Positions 1-16,730 of a stretch of DNA of 64,000 bases are shown here, piece by piece; within the stretch, counting starts at the first letter, position 1, and every line of letters starts with the position of its first letter. The DNA comes from Terriglobia bacterium. Its GTDB lineage: Bacteria; Acidobacteriota; Terriglobia; UBA7540. The stretch lies in NCBI GenBank assembly GCA_035712365.1, contig DASTAW010000050.1, positions 1 to 64,000 on the forward strand, written 5' to 3'. The position numbers and the translations under genes were made by a program. The notes below the pieces were generated by a model, which saw only the letters and a list, made by a program, of their open reading frames with translations, was not told the DNA's origin and did no database searches.

Positions 1-457
1 GATTGTGGGATTGAGGCCGGAGCCGTTCAAGCGGGTGGTGACGGGCGTGGAGATGTTCAAAAAGCTGCTGGACGAAGGGCAGGCGGGGGACAACATCGGC
101 GTTCTGCTGCGGGGGACGGAAAAGGATGACGTGGAGCGCGGCATGGTGCTGTCGAAGCCGGGATCGATCACGCCGCACACGAAGTTCAAGGCAGAGGCCT
201 ATATTCTGACCAAGGAAGAGGGAGGACGGCACACGCCGTTTTTCTCGGGATACCGGCCGCAGTTTTATTTCCGGACGACGGACGTGACGGGAGTGGCGAC
301 GCTGCCGCAGGGGACGGAAATGGTGATGCCGGGGGACAACGTAAGTATGGAGATCGAGCTGATTACGCCGATCGCCATGGAGAAGGGGCTGCGGTTCGCC
401 ATCCGCGAAGGCGGCCATACCGTCGGCGCCGGCTCCGTAACCGATGTCATTCAATAA
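1..457 (+). CDS. tuf: Elongation factor Tu, C-terminal part (5' end outside window)
   Basis: EF-Tu delivers aminoacyl-tRNA to the ribosome as a GTP complex. Only about 151 residues, covering domains 2 and 3, lie in the window. The frame is open from base 2, so the gene starts upstream. Diagnostic stretches include [52 protein letters not shown] and [15 protein letters not shown], all hallmark EF-Tu sequences. The G domain is not visible. The TAA stop precedes rpmG by 27 bases, so the two are probably co-transcribed. The order tuf-rpmG-tRNA-Trp-secE-nusG is a common bacterial arrangement. The GTG at base 5 is only an internal valine codon. Confidence 0.97.
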   Translation, partial: IVGLRPEPFKRVVTGVEMFKKLLDEGQAGDNIGVLLRGTEKDDVERGMVLSKPGSITPHTKFKAEAYILTKEEGGRHTPFFSGYRPQFYFRTTDVTGVATLPQGTEMVMPGDNVSMEIELITPIAMEKGLRFAIREGGHTVGAGSVTDVIQ

Positions 458-484
458 AGATTGAACCCTCGGGTGAGTTAAGCC

Positions 485-634
485 ATGCGTGATATCATTA
501 CATTACAGTGCAGCGAGTGCAAGAACCGCAATTACTCGACAACCAAGAACAAGAAGAAGCACACGGACCGTGTGGAGATTAAGAGGTTTTGCCCGAAGTG
601 CCGCCAACACAGGGCGCATAAAGAAGTAAAATGA
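485..634 (+). CDS. rpmG: 50S ribosomal protein L33
   Basis: This 49-residue protein is a structural component of the large ribosomal subunit. It starts [12 protein letters not shown] and has the zinc-ribbon form of L33, with CSEC near residue 9 and CPKC near residue 36, ending in HRAHKEVK. The length matches the family. It sits 27 bases after the tuf stop and is followed by a long imperfect hairpin and then tRNA-Trp. Keeping all four cysteines means it is the zinc-binding (C+) version, not the zinc-independent paralogue. Confidence 0.95.
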   Translation: MRDIITLQCSECKNRNYSTTKNKKKHTDRVEIKRFCPKCRQHRAHKEVK

Positions 635-635
635 G

Positions 636-718
636 AAAGGCAGTGACAAGTGACGAGTAAGGGCGGCGGCAGGCGAAACCGGCTTATCAATTATCGCTCG
701 TCACCCGCCACTGCCTTT
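636..718 (+). terminator. Long imperfect inverted repeat, terminator-like, between rpmG and tRNA-Trp
   Basis: AAAGGCAGTG (636-645) is perfectly complementary to CACTGCCTTT (709-718), and inside it GTGACGAG (650-657) pairs with CTCGTCAC (697-704). The right arm ends in TTTT at 716-719. It could terminate tuf-rpmG transcription or act as a processing hairpin ahead of the tRNA. The nested structure also resembles a small palindromic repeat element, and the sequence alone does not decide between these. Confidence 0.5.
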
Positions 719-721
719 TGG

Positions 722-797
722 AGGGGCGTCAGATCAACGGCTAATCTGCCGGTCTCCAAAACCGGTCATGGGGGTTCGAATCCCTCCGCCCCTGCCA
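722..797 (+). tRNA. tRNA-Trp (anticodon CCA)
   Basis: The 76-base gene has a 7-bp acceptor stem (AGGGGCG at 722-728 with CGCCCCT at 787-793), discriminator G and an encoded CCA end. The anticodon arm CCGGT-CTCCAAA-ACCGG gives anticodon CCA, which reads UGG tryptophan codons. The T arm contains GGTTCGAATCC. Its place between rpmG and secE matches the tuf/secE tRNA-Trp gene of many bacteria. Confidence 0.96.
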
Positions 798-860
798 CGA
801 ACGCCAGAATGGAATCTGGCTCTGCGTCGTGGGTACGAAAGCGGGATGGGGAAAGATCAT

Positions 861-1097
861 ATGGCGATGGTAGATGAACTGTCATCTGGCAAAGAGGTTG
901 CCGGAAAGATCGGCTCGTACGTCAAGGACGTCCGCGCGGAAATGAAGCGGGTGACCTGGCCCGGCAGGCAGGAGGTCTACGGCACCACGGTTATGGTGAT
1001 CATCACCACCTTCCTGTTCGGGTTTTACTTCATGCTTTGTGACGAGGTTTTCTCCCGTTTGGTTTCTTATGTGCTGAACTGGGGAAAGTCCTTATAG
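861..1097 (+). CDS. secE: Preprotein translocase subunit SecE
   Basis: SecE is the small essential subunit of the SecYEG protein-export channel in the inner membrane. The 78-residue product has the family signature VKDVRAEMKRVTWPGRQEVYGTT followed by a single transmembrane helix (about residues 43-62). I chose ATG 861 because a GGGGAAAG stretch lies just upstream. ATG 846 and ATG 867 are in-frame alternatives. The frame stays open back into tRNA-Trp, but that part cannot be coding. NusG follows after 9 bases, as in the classical secE-nusG pair. Confidence 0.94.
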   Translation: MAMVDELSSGKEVAGKIGSYVKDVRAEMKRVTWPGRQEVYGTTVMVIITTFLFGFYFMLCDEVFSRLVSYVLNWGKSL

Positions 1098-1106
1098 GAA
1101 CCAACA

Positions 1107-1652
1107 TTGGAAGCCCTGAAAATGGAAAAAAACTGGTACATCATTCATACCTACTCGGGGTTTGAGAGGAAGGTGGCGGAGTCGCTGAAGGGCCGGATTG
1201 CCGCCGAGAACCTGGCGGAAAAATTCGGCGAGATCATGGTTCCGACCGAAGACGTGATTGAGATCAAGCAGGGGAAAAAAGTCGTAACGTCGAAGCTCTT
1301 TTATCCCGGCTACGTGCTGGTTGAGATGGAGATGAACGACGTGACATGGCACGTGGTGCGGTCAACGCCCCGGGTGACCGGTTTCGTAGGTTCGGGCCCC
1401 ACGCCCACTCCCCTGAGCGTCGAGGAGGTTGACCGCATTGTCCATAAGGTTGAGGTGGCGGCTGAGAATCCCAAGCCCAGGCTCGAGTTTGAGCGCGGCG
1501 AAAGCATCAAGATCACCGACGGGCCGTTTAAGGACTTCACGGGCGCTGTGGAAGAAATCAACGCCGACCGTTCAACGCTGCGGGTAATGGTGACCATCTT
1601 CGGGCGCGCCACGCCTGTGGAGCTGGATTTTTATCAAGTGGAGAAGGTGTAA
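1107..1652 (+). CDS. nusG: Transcription termination/antitermination factor NusG
   Basis: NusG binds RNA polymerase, reduces pausing and couples transcription to Rho or to the ribosome. The protein has the NGN domain start [21 protein letters not shown], the conserved [10 protein letters not shown] and [12 protein letters not shown] motifs, and a C-terminal KOW domain ([14 protein letters not shown]). The TTG at 1107 has AGGAA six bases upstream and gives 181 residues. ATG 1122 would give 176 and starts nearer the conserved core. It sits between secE and the ribosomal protein genes. Confidence 0.96.
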   Translation: MEALKMEKNWYIIHTYSGFERKVAESLKGRIAAENLAEKFGEIMVPTEDVIEIKQGKKVVTSKLFYPGYVLVEMEMNDVTWHVVRSTPRVTGFVGSGPTPTPLSVEEVDRIVHKVEVAAENPKPRLEFERGESIKITDGPFKDFTGAVEEINADRSTLRVMVTIFGRATPVELDFYQVEKV

Positions 1653-1656
1653 CAAC

Positions 1657-2088
1657 ATGGCAAAAAGAGTGGTGGCAATGGTGAAGTTGCAAATCGCCGC
1701 TGGGAAAGCGACCCCTGCCCCGCCCGTTGGTCCTGCGCTAGGGCAGCACGGCGTAAACATCATGGATTTCTGCAAGACATTTAATGCCAAGACCTCTTCC
1801 AAGGACCAGGAAGGGCTGATCATTCCCGTGGTGCTGACGGTCTATCACGACCGGACATTCAGCTTCGTCACCAAAACCCCGCCTGCATCCGTTCTGTTGA
1901 AGCGTGCGGCCGGAATCGCCAAAGGATCTGGAGAACCCAACAAGAATAAAGTAGGGTCGGTCTCGGAAAAGCAGGTTGAAGAGATCGCCAAGCAGAAGCT
2001 GCCGGACCTGAACGCGAGAGACTTGGCGGCAGCTATTGCCACCGTAAAGGGCACGGCGCGGAGCATGGGGCTGGAGATTGTCGCCTGA
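1657..2088 (+). CDS. rplK: 50S ribosomal protein L11
   Basis: L11 forms the base of the GTPase-associated centre with 23S rRNA. The 143-residue product begins [20 protein letters not shown] and contains [21 protein letters not shown], the conserved L11 N-terminal signature. The C-terminal rRNA-binding domain ends [18 protein letters not shown]. The start is four bases after the nusG stop. The rplK-rplA-rplJ-rplL order is canonical. Confidence 0.97.
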   Translation: MAKRVVAMVKLQIAAGKATPAPPVGPALGQHGVNIMDFCKTFNAKTSSKDQEGLIIPVVLTVYHDRTFSFVTKTPPASVLLKRAAGIAKGSGEPNKNKVGSVSEKQVEEIAKQKLPDLNARDLAAAIATVKGTARSMGLEIVA

Positions 2089-2134
2089 GTCGATGGTTCT
2101 TAGACCGACGGGAGCAACGAGGAGGACAAAAAAG

Positions 2135-2821
2135 GTGGGGAAGAAATATGAAGCCAGCAGGAAGATGGTGGACAAGCCCGCCTATGTGCTTCAGGAAGCC
2201 ATGCCGCTGGTGAAGAAGGCGGCCTTTGCCAAGTTTGATGAATCGGTTGAAGTTGCGTTGAACCTGGGCGTAGACCCAAAGCATGCCGACCAGATGGTGC
2301 GTGGGACAGTGGTCCTGCCGCACGGCCTCGGCAAGGCTACCCGTGTGATCGTGATCGCTTCAGGCGAAAAAGTCCGCGAGGCGCGCGAAGCCGGCGCCGA
2401 CGAAGTGGGCGCCGAGGACCTGGTGCAAAAGATCCAGGGCGGCTGGATGGACTTTGACGCGGTGGTGGCAACTCCCGACATGATGAAGTCTGTCGGACGG
2501 CTGGGAAAAGTGCTGGGACCCCGAGGCCTGATGCCGAACCCCAAGACAGGTACGGTGACGCTGGACGTGGCCAAGGCCGTCAGCGAACTGAAGGCCGGCA
2601 AGGTAGAGTTCCGGGTAGACAAGACCGGGATCATCCACTGTGCGGTCGGGAAGGTTTCATTTGACGCCGATAAGCTTGCGGACAATGCGAAGGCCCTGAT
2701 CACGAGCGTACTGAGGGCGAAACCGGCGACGGCAAAAGGCCGCTACGTAAAAAACATTGTGGTCTCGTCGACTATGGGGCCCGGAGTGCCGATCGATCTG
2801 GCCTCGGTAGAGGCGACATAG
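2135..2821 (+). CDS. rplA: 50S ribosomal protein L1
   Basis: L1 forms the mobile L1 stalk near the E site and in many bacteria represses its own operon. The frame is open from 2078, but GTG 2135 is preceded by an excellent GAGGAGG at 2119-2125. It also gives the typical N-terminus [13 protein letters not shown] and a family-like length of 228 residues. Conserved stretches include [20 protein letters not shown] and [16 protein letters not shown]. The gap from the rplK stop is 46 bases, room for an L1 control site, though I do not recognise one. Confidence 0.96.
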   Translation: MGKKYEASRKMVDKPAYVLQEAMPLVKKAAFAKFDESVEVALNLGVDPKHADQMVRGTVVLPHGLGKATRVIVIASGEKVREAREAGADEVGAEDLVQKIQGGWMDFDAVVATPDMMKSVGRLGKVLGPRGLMPNPKTGTVTLDVAKAVSELKAGKVEFRVDKTGIIHCAVGKVSFDADKLADNAKALITSVLRAKPATAKGRYVKNIVVSSTMGPGVPIDLASVEAT

Positions 2822-2850
2822 CGATTTTTGATGATGACAAGAGGAGTCCA

Positions 2851-3390
2851 ATGAAGCGGGAAGAAAAACATCAGCAGTCAAAAGACCTGCACGAGGAACT
2901 GAAAAAGGCGCGCACGGTCTTTCTGACAGGGTTCGAAGGCTTGACGGTGGCACAAGACACGGAACTTCGCCGCCAGATTACCAGGACCGGCGCGCGGTAC
3001 AAGGTGGTGAAGAACAGCCTGATCGAGCGGGCAGCCGCCGGGACCGACACCGCACCGACCGCGCAGGACCTGCGTGGCACCACTTCGCTCGCTTATACGG
3101 CGGCGACTGATCCCGTAGCACTTGCCAAAGTCCTGGTGGAATACGCCAAGGAAAATCCTGCCCTGGTCTTTAAAGCCGGGGTGGTGGAGGGACGAGTCGT
3201 CTCCCTGGCGGAGGTGGAGTCGCTGGCGTCGCTTCCCTCGCGCGAAGAGCTGTTCGCCAAAGCATTGTTTGTCATGAAGGCGCCGGCCCAGCAACTTGCC
3301 AGCGCGATCTCCGCTGTGGCCCGCGATCTGGCGCGAGTCATTCAACAGGCTGTGAAAGAACAAAAGTTCCAGGCATCCGGCGCTAACTAG
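2851..3390 (+). CDS. rplJ: 50S ribosomal protein L10
   Basis: L10 anchors the L7/L12 dimers on the ribosomal stalk. The 179-residue product starts [20 protein letters not shown], contains [13 protein letters not shown] and [12 protein letters not shown], and has the helical C-terminal tail that binds L12 dimers. An AAGAGGAG ribosome-binding site lies just upstream. Only 29 bases separate it from rplA, so the long L10-binding leader known in enterobacteria is not present at that junction. Confidence 0.96.
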   Translation: MKREEKHQQSKDLHEELKKARTVFLTGFEGLTVAQDTELRRQITRTGARYKVVKNSLIERAAAGTDTAPTAQDLRGTTSLAYTAATDPVALAKVLVEYAKENPALVFKAGVVEGRVVSLAEVESLASLPSREELFAKALFVMKAPAQQLASAISAVARDLARVIQQAVKEQKFQASGAN

Positions 3391-3393
3391 ATT

Positions 3394-3423
3394 CGGCAAA
3401 GATTATAGGCTTCCATTTTGCCG
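3394..3423 (+). promoter_or_regulatory. Short hairpin in the rplJ-rplL gap
   Basis: CGGCAAA (3394-3400) is perfectly complementary to TTTGCCG (3417-3423). It lies three bases after the rplJ stop and upstream of the AGGAGG that serves rplL. A hairpin here could help set the extra synthesis of L12 over L10, or protect or process the mRNA. No U-tract follows, so it is unlikely to be a full terminator. Confidence 0.35.
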
Positions 3424-3466
3424 GATCTCAGGGAAGTCAGGATATTTCAGGAGGATAAATACAACG

Positions 3467-3853
3467 ATGTCCGAAAAAGTTGACAAAATCGTCGAAGAAG
3501 TCAAGGGGTTGACGCTGCTCGAAGCCTCAGAGCTGGTGAAAAAGCTCGAAGAAGTGCTGGGAGTGTCTGCTGCGGCGGCCGCCCCGGTGATGGTGGCTGG
3601 AGCAGCAGGGGCTGGAGCGGCAGCGGCGCCCGCGGAAGAAAAAACCGAATTTAACGTGGTCCTTACCGCCGTCGGCTCTAACAAGATCAATGTTATTAAG
3701 GCGGTCCGTGAGGTCACAAGCCTCGGCCTGAAGGAAGCCAAGGACCTGGTCGATGGGGCTCCCAAGCCGATCAAGGAGGGAGTTTCCAAGGAAGAGGCTG
3801 AAAACATTAAGAAGAAGTTTACTGAAGCGGGTGCAACCGTAGAAGTGAAATAG
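3467..3853 (+). CDS. rplL: 50S ribosomal protein L7/L12
   Basis: L7/L12 is the multi-copy stalk protein that recruits translational GTPases. The 128-residue product has the N-terminal dimerisation domain ([20 protein letters not shown]), an alanine/glycine-rich hinge (about residues 37-60) and the globular C-terminal domain with [21 protein letters not shown] strong CAGGAGG precedes the ATG. Length and layout are typical. Confidence 0.97.
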   Translation: MSEKVDKIVEEVKGLTLLEASELVKKLEEVLGVSAAAAAPVMVAGAAGAGAAAAPAEEKTEFNVVLTAVGSNKINVIKAVREVTSLGLKEAKDLVDGAPKPIKEGVSKEEAENIKKKFTEAGATVEVK

Positions 3854-4097
3854 TTCCCTCCGGGCCAGGGGAACACGCTGCGCGGGGCCAAGTCGCTGGT
3901 GTTTTCAATTTGAAGACCCTAAAGGCCGGTGTTGGCGATTGTAGCATCTCAATTCAAAAGAACTACGGCGAGGGGTGCCGAGGTGCGTGTGAAAGGGGTT
4001 CGGCATCCTTCAGCCCCTCTCATGCATCAGAGTCAAAGAGTGCATGTGTCTCCATTGATCCATAGCCCTTTAAAATCAAAGCAAGGAGCATAACGAA
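3854..4097 (+). promoter_or_regulatory. rplL-rpoB intergenic region with hairpin
   Basis: This 244-base gap has no gene. It holds a hairpin in which GAGGGGTGCCGA (3970-3981) pairs with TCGGCA (4000-4005) and CCCCTC (4014-4019). There is no U-tract, so it is more likely an attenuator or RNA-processing site than a strong terminator. In other bacteria the same gap carries an attenuator that lowers rpoBC output relative to ribosomal proteins, so that role is plausible by analogy. Confidence 0.4.
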
Positions 4098-8759
<4,662 letters not shown>

Positions 8760-8848
8760 TTTTATCCGTCGGCGTGATTCCCAGGCGTTGGATCACGCAG
8801 GACCGCAAGAATACCAATAAACGCTTCTCGCTTGAGAAGGAGGCAACA

Positions 8849-13054
<4,206 letters not shown>

Positions 13055-13062
13055 GAACCAGG

Positions 13063-13121
13063 AGGCCGGCAACCCGGGAGTGTCGCTTGTAATGGCGGAC
13101 AGCATTCTCGGGGGCCGGCCT
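13063..13121 (+). terminator. GC-rich inverted repeat downstream of rpoC
   Basis: AGGCCGGC (13063-13070) pairs perfectly with GCCGGCCT (13114-13121) across a 43-base loop. The repeat begins nine bases after the rpoC stop. It may form part of a terminator for the rpoBC transcript, but there is no U-tract and the loop is long, so the assignment is weak. Confidence 0.3.
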
Positions 13122-13135
13122 TCGCAACTTTACTC

Positions 13136-13432
13136 ATGCGGTTCTCCTGCTTCAAGTGCGGCGAACAGATTAACGCGCCGGAACGCGTCATGGGCCGCGA
13201 AACCTGCCCCAACTGCGACGCTGACCTGCACTGCTGCCGCAACTGTCGCTTCTACGATCCCGGCAAACACAACCAGTGCGCCGAACCGCAGGTGGAATGG
13301 GTCCGGGACAAGGAAGCGTCAAATTACTGCGACTATTTCCAGCCCAACCCCGTCCTGCTGGCCAGCGGCTCCGGCCCGGGCAAACAGGAAGACGCCCGAA
13401 CAAAGTTTGGCTCCCTGTTTAACAACTCCTGA
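13136..13432 (+). CDS. Small multi-cysteine zinc-ribbon protein
   Basis: This 98-residue protein starts MRFSCFKCGEQI and has cysteine pairs CFKC (residues 5-8), CPNC (24-27) and CRNC (34-37), with further cysteines in HNQC and NYCDYF. The layout suggests two zinc-binding knuckles. The last 30 residues are low-complexity and probably disordered. It lies 81 bases downstream of rpoC in the same orientation and could be co-transcribed. I recognise it only as a conserved-looking protein of unknown role. An RNA, DNA or polymerase-binding function would be a guess from position. Confidence 0.75.
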   Translation: MRFSCFKCGEQINAPERVMGRETCPNCDADLHCCRNCRFYDPGKHNQCAEPQVEWVRDKEASNYCDYFQPNPVLLASGSGPGKQEDARTKFGSLFNNS

Positions 13433-13443
13433 CACGATTCCAT

Positions 13444-13458
13444 ATTCAAAATTCAAAG
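13444..13458 (+). repeat. Left AT-rich inverted repeat flanking the four-helix-bundle gene
   Basis: ATTCAAAATTCAAAG lies 45 bases before the four-helix-bundle start. Its near-perfect inverse CTTGAATTTTGAAT is found at 14034-14047 beyond the stop codon. Base composition here is much more AT-rich than the surroundings. Confidence 0.55.
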
Positions 13459-13502
13459 TATATTTCACGGCTTCAACATCACGCCGTTCCAGAGGACATG
13501 AA

Positions 13503-13982
13503 GTGAAATATGAGCGATTCGAGCAACTTCCCGTTTGGCAGGCAAGCATCGAACTGGCCGCAAATATTTACGCCTTCACCACGAATCCTCCTTTCCGAGG
13601 TCAGTACAGCCTCCGAGATCAACTGGAGCGGGCGACGGTATCCATCTCCAACAACATCGCAGAGGGATTTGAAAGAGGCAGCAATCAGGAACTCCTCGCC
13701 TTCCTGTATATCGCTCGAGGATCATCCGGAGAAGTGCGCTCCATGCTCTGCCTGCTGGAGAGGCTTCGTGCATTCAAAGAGCTTGGATCCGAAATTTTGA
13801 CTTTGAAATCAAAAGCGGAAACCATTTCCAAACAGTTAGGCGCATGGGTGCGCTCGGTTCAAAATTCAGGCATGAAAGACGAGCGGTGCGTTACGGACAA
13901 AATCCGCAAGGGGGATGAGGCAAACCGGCAACGAAAAGAATTCCTTGCAAGATTGGACCGAATCCGTAATCGCAGGACTTAA
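13503..13982 (+). CDS. Four-helix bundle protein (23S rRNA intervening-sequence family)
   Basis: The product (159 residues) matches the four-helix-bundle family first seen inside 23S rRNA intervening sequences. The segments YERFEQLPVWQASIELAANI, LRDQLERATVSISNNIAEGF, ERGSNQELLAFLYIARGSSG and EVRSMLCLLERL correspond to the conserved helices. GTG 13503 has AGAGGA six bases upstream. The family is usually about 115-125 residues, so the charged C-terminal tail (about residues 120-159) is an extension. Function is unknown across the family. Flanking AT-rich inverted repeats and lower GC suggest it arrived as a small cassette between the rpoC region and gatA. Confidence 0.85.
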   Translation: MKYERFEQLPVWQASIELAANIYAFTTNPPFRGQYSLRDQLERATVSISNNIAEGFERGSNQELLAFLYIARGSSGEVRSMLCLLERLRAFKELGSEILTLKSKAETISKQLGAWVRSVQNSGMKDERCVTDKIRKGDEANRQRKEFLARLDRIRNRRT

Positions 13983-14033
13983 AAGTCGCGGACGACCTCC
14001 TCATGAACGCCCACGAGATGTGGAATCTGAAAT

Positions 14034-14047
14034 CTTGAATTTTGAAT
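14034..14047 (+). repeat. Right AT-rich inverted repeat flanking the four-helix-bundle gene
   Basis: CTTGAATTTTGAAT is the inverse complement of the repeat at 13444-13458 with one base less, and it is followed by a second partial unit (CTTGAATTT). Together the two arms bracket the four-helix-bundle gene. Confidence 0.55.
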
Positions 14048-14089
14048 CTTGAATTTCTCGTTGCAGAAAATTGGGACCCCTGAGGAACT

Positions 14090-15544
14090 TCAGGAAAGCT
14101 CGAACCCGCCCGCCTTCTCAAAAGCGTCGGCCACCTGCAAGAGCCGCGCTTCGTCGAAGTGTTTGGCGAAGATCTGCATGCCCACCGGCATCGGAGGCTC
14201 TCCAGCTAACCGACCGCAGGGCACGGAAATCCCGGGAATGCCCGCCAGGCTGGCGGTAACGGTGTAAATATCGGCAAGGTACATCTGCAGCGGATCATCC
14301 ATTTTCTCGCCCAGTTTGAAGGGAGGGAGGGGCGAAGTGGGGGCGACAATTACATCGACTTCATCAAAGGCTTCAACAAAATCCCGCGTAATCAGCGTCC
14401 GCACCTTTTGCGCTTTCAGGTAGTAAGCGTCGTAATAGCCGGAACTCAGCACGTAGGTCCCCAGCATGATACGGCGCTTCACTTCCGGACCAAACCCCTG
14501 GTCGCGCGTCTTGCGATACATGTCGCGCAGGCCCGAATATTCCTTCGCCCGGTAACCGTAACGCACGCCGTCATAGCGAGCCAGGTTCGAACTTGCCTCG
14601 GCCGTGCAGATAATGTAGTAGCAGGCGATGGCGTACTCGGTGTGCGGCAAGCGGATGCGCACAATCTCGCACCCCAGTTTTTCGAGCACTCCGATTCCCT
14701 TCTCGATGTTGGCGCGGATTTCGGGGTTCAGACTTTCAAAGTACTCACTGGGCACTCCCACTTTCAAACCGCGCACGTTGCCGTCGAGAGACTTTTCGTA
14801 GTCCTCAACCGCCACGCCCGCCGAAGTGGAATCCATCGGGTCGCGACCGGCAATCACCTTCAGCGTCCGGGCCACATCGCGCACAGAGCGTCCAAAGGGT
14901 CCGACGTGGTCGAGCGAGGAGGCAAAGGCCACCAGGCCGTAGCGGGAAACCCGCCCGTAGGTCCCCATCATGCCTACGACGCCGCAGAAGGCCGCTGGCT
15001 GCCGGATGGATCCTCCTGTATCCGATCCCAGCGCAACCGTCGCCAGGTTGGCCGCCACGGCTGCCGCAGAGCCGCCGCTCGAGCCGCCCGGCACGCGCGT
15101 CAGGTCGTGTGGGTTATGGGTGGGATAGAAGCCGGAGTTTTCCGTCGAGGAGCCCATGGCAAACTCATCGCAGTTGGTCTTGCCCAGGATAACGGCCCCT
15201 GCCGACTCCAGCCTCTCGACTGCCGTTGCATCATAGGGCGCGACGAAGTTTTCCAGCATCTTTGAAGCGCAGGTTGTTTTGAGCCCGCGCGTCAGCAGAA
15301 CATCCTTTACCGCCACCGGCACGCCTGACAGCGGCAGCAGGGGTTCGCCGGCCGCAATTTGGCGGTCAACCGCTCGCGCCTGCTCAAGTGCTTTCTCCTC
15401 GCAGGTGGAAAGGTAAGAGCGGATGCTCGCGTCGTCCTTCTTGATGCGCTCGAGGTGCGACCGGGCAATCTCCTCGGCAGAGGCTTCCCGCCTCGCCAGC
15501 AGGCCGTGAATTTCTTCAATGGTCAGATGGGTCAGGTTGTTCAT
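14090..15544 (-). CDS. gatA: Aspartyl/glutamyl-tRNA amidotransferase subunit A
   Basis: GatA is the amidase of the GatCAB complex, which converts Glu-tRNA(Gln) and sometimes Asp-tRNA(Asn) to the amide form. The 484-residue product has the amidase-signature triad at Lys80 ([10 protein letters not shown]), Ser155 ([12 protein letters not shown]) and Ser179 ([12 protein letters not shown]). These positions match the known K79/S154/S178 layout with a one-residue shift. The C-terminus ends with [10 protein letters not shown] and [11 protein letters not shown] motifs. gatC is upstream on the same strand but separated by 227 bases containing a repeat element. gatB is not in the window. Confidence 0.97.
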   Translation of the reverse strand: MNNLTHLTIEEIHGLLARREASAEEIARSHLERIKKDDASIRSYLSTCEEKALEQARAVDRQIAAGEPLLPLSGVPVAVKDVLLTRGLKTTCASKMLENFVAPYDATAVERLESAGAVILGKTNCDEFAMGSSTENSGFYPTHNPHDLTRVPGGSSGGSAAAVAANLATVALGSDTGGSIRQPAAFCGVVGMMGTYGRVSRYGLVAFASSLDHVGPFGRSVRDVARTLKVIAGRDPMDSTSAGVAVEDYEKSLDGNVRGLKVGVPSEYFESLNPEIRANIEKGIGVLEKLGCEIVRIRLPHTEYAIACYYIICTAEASSNLARYDGVRYGYRAKEYSGLRDMYRKTRDQGFGPEVKRRIMLGTYVLSSGYYDAYYLKAQKVRTLITRDFVEAFDEVDVIVAPTSPLPPFKLGEKMDDPLQMYLADIYTVTASLAGIPGISVPCGRLAGEPPMPVGMQIFAKHFDEARLLQVADAFEKAGGFELS

Positions 15545-15581
15545 GAACGGTGCAAGGTGCCGAAAAAGTCCGCCTGGAATT

Positions 15582-15690
15582 TCATCCTGAGCGAGGCGAA
15601 GGATCTGCTTCGCTCATTTCCACGAAACCACAGCGGTTGCTTCGCGGAGTTTGCCCCCGAGCCCCTTCTCCCGCCATGCAGGATCAGGAG
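15582..15690 (+). repeat. Dispersed palindromic repeat, copy between gatC and gatA (degenerate)
   Basis: The segment opens TTCATCCTGAGCG, continues GCGAAGGATCTGCTT and closes near GCAGGATCAGGA. This is the same order of blocks as the copy at 32799-32886. It separates two genes that are usually adjacent, so it was probably inserted into the operon. The ends are less well matched than in the other copies. Confidence 0.6.
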
Positions 15691-15771
15691 CGTTGGCAAA
15701 CGGCGAGCGAACGGACTCAGCATGCGGTTCTTTCAACAACCTGTCTTGCCGTGGCCACAGCCAATGCCCAG

Positions 15772-16074
15772 CTACTCTTTCTCAATCACCTGCGGCACTT
15801 TGAAACAGCCGCCGCCCGCCTCCGGAGCATTTTGGAGCGCTTCCACCTGCGTGAAGCAGGGCTGCGCCAGGTCATCGCGCAGGGCCGGATTCTCGGTCGC
15901 GGGATAGGTCACCTGGGCCATCGGCTCCACTCCCGCTGTGTCCAGTTCATTAAGCTTCTGGACGTACTCGAGCACCGCGTCGAGTTGGGGGCCGAATTTT
16001 TTCACCTCTTCGTCCGTCAGCTCAAGATGGGCGAGATCGGCCACGTAGAGAACGTCTTTTTCGCTTAAAGCCAT
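15772..16074 (-). CDS. gatC: Aspartyl/glutamyl-tRNA amidotransferase subunit C
   Basis: GatC is the small belt-like subunit that stabilises GatA and GatB. The 100-residue product starts MALSEKDVLYVADLAHLELT, followed by EEVKKFGPQLDAVLEYVQKL and LRDDLAQPC, all family features. The open frame runs further upstream to 16185, but ATG 16074 gives the expected start and length. It is transcribed toward gatA, with the repeat element in between. Confidence 0.94.
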   Translation of the reverse strand: MALSEKDVLYVADLAHLELTDEEVKKFGPQLDAVLEYVQKLNELDTAGVEPMAQVTYPATENPALRDDLAQPCFTQVEALQNAPEAGGGCFKVPQVIEKE

Positions 16075-16283
16075 TGCTTTCCGCCGACTGGAAGGGTTGA
16101 TCAGCCCGCAAGCGCACACCCTCTGGTTTATTAAAAGGACGCCGTCCGCCGTGCTAAACCCGTTCGCGTCATTCCGGCCCCGCACGAGGGTGAGGAATTT
16201 GCCGTTAGTCTAAACGTGCTCTCCCTAAAGCATCCACTTAGCCTAAGGGATGGAGTTACCCGCGAGGCGCATTAAACATGATA

Positions 16284-16616
16284 TCAGTTGACTTGTGATT
16301 TGTCTGGTAGCGGCGCGGCCATTACCGGTCCCGGCACATAGGCGACCTTCAACTTCCGGACCGCCGGTACACCCAGGTAACGATTGACCTGCGTCAGGAT
16401 GTCGTCTGACATTCGGCGCATTTCGGCAGACCAGGCCGTGCAGTCGCATTCCAACGTCAGCGTGCCTTCTTCAAAGAACGTCGGGCGCGAGTGGCGCGCC
16501 ATTGGCTTGCCGGCTACCAGCGGCCACAATGGCGCGAGCACGTCCAGCACATGAGAGTTTGTCCGGCGAGCCTGCCCCTTGAATATGAGAGGGAGAATCT
16601 TGCTGATTTCTTCCAT
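16284..16616 (-). CDS. DUF721 / DciA-like protein
   Basis: The 110-residue product has the DUF721 pattern: an N-terminal helix (EEISKILPLIFKGQ), a KH-like core with LDVLAPLWPLVAGKPMARHS and TLTLECDCTAWSAEMRRM, and LTQVNRYLGVPAVRKLKV. Members of this family include DciA, the helicase-loading protein of bacteria lacking DnaC/DnaI, so a role in replicative-helicase loading is plausible. AGGGAAG lies upstream of the ATG. It is divergent from maf, with a 114-base shared intergenic region. Confidence 0.75.
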   Translation of the reverse strand: MEEISKILPLIFKGQARRTNSHVLDVLAPLWPLVAGKPMARHSRPTFFEEGTLTLECDCTAWSAEMRRMSDDILTQVNRYLGVPAVRKLKVAYVPGPVMAAPLPDKSQVN

Positions 16617-16691
16617 CGACTTCCCTGGTCCGGTTCCGTCTGTATCGAGAGGTCAACGAGTCTACCACAATCGTCCTCAAGGTCAAACATT

Positions 16692-16721
16692 TTGTTGAGT
16701 CCTTTCTGGGGACCTTATAAT
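16692..16721 (+). promoter_or_regulatory. Sigma70-like promoter for maf
   Basis: TTGTTG (16692-16697) and a perfect TATAAT (16716-16721) are separated by 18 bases. The expected transcription start (about 16728) is at or within three bases of the maf start codon, so the transcript would be leaderless. No Shine-Dalgarno sequence is visible before ATG 16731. Confidence 0.55.
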
Positions 16722-16730
16722 AGTCCCGTG

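Noticed and set aside
768-860. N-terminal extension of secE overlapping tRNA-Trp
   Set aside because: The extra frame runs through the tRNA gene; SecE has its normal start at 861.
2078-2134. Earlier rplA start inside rplK
   Set aside because: GTG 2135 has a perfect ribosome site and gives the family N-terminus and length.
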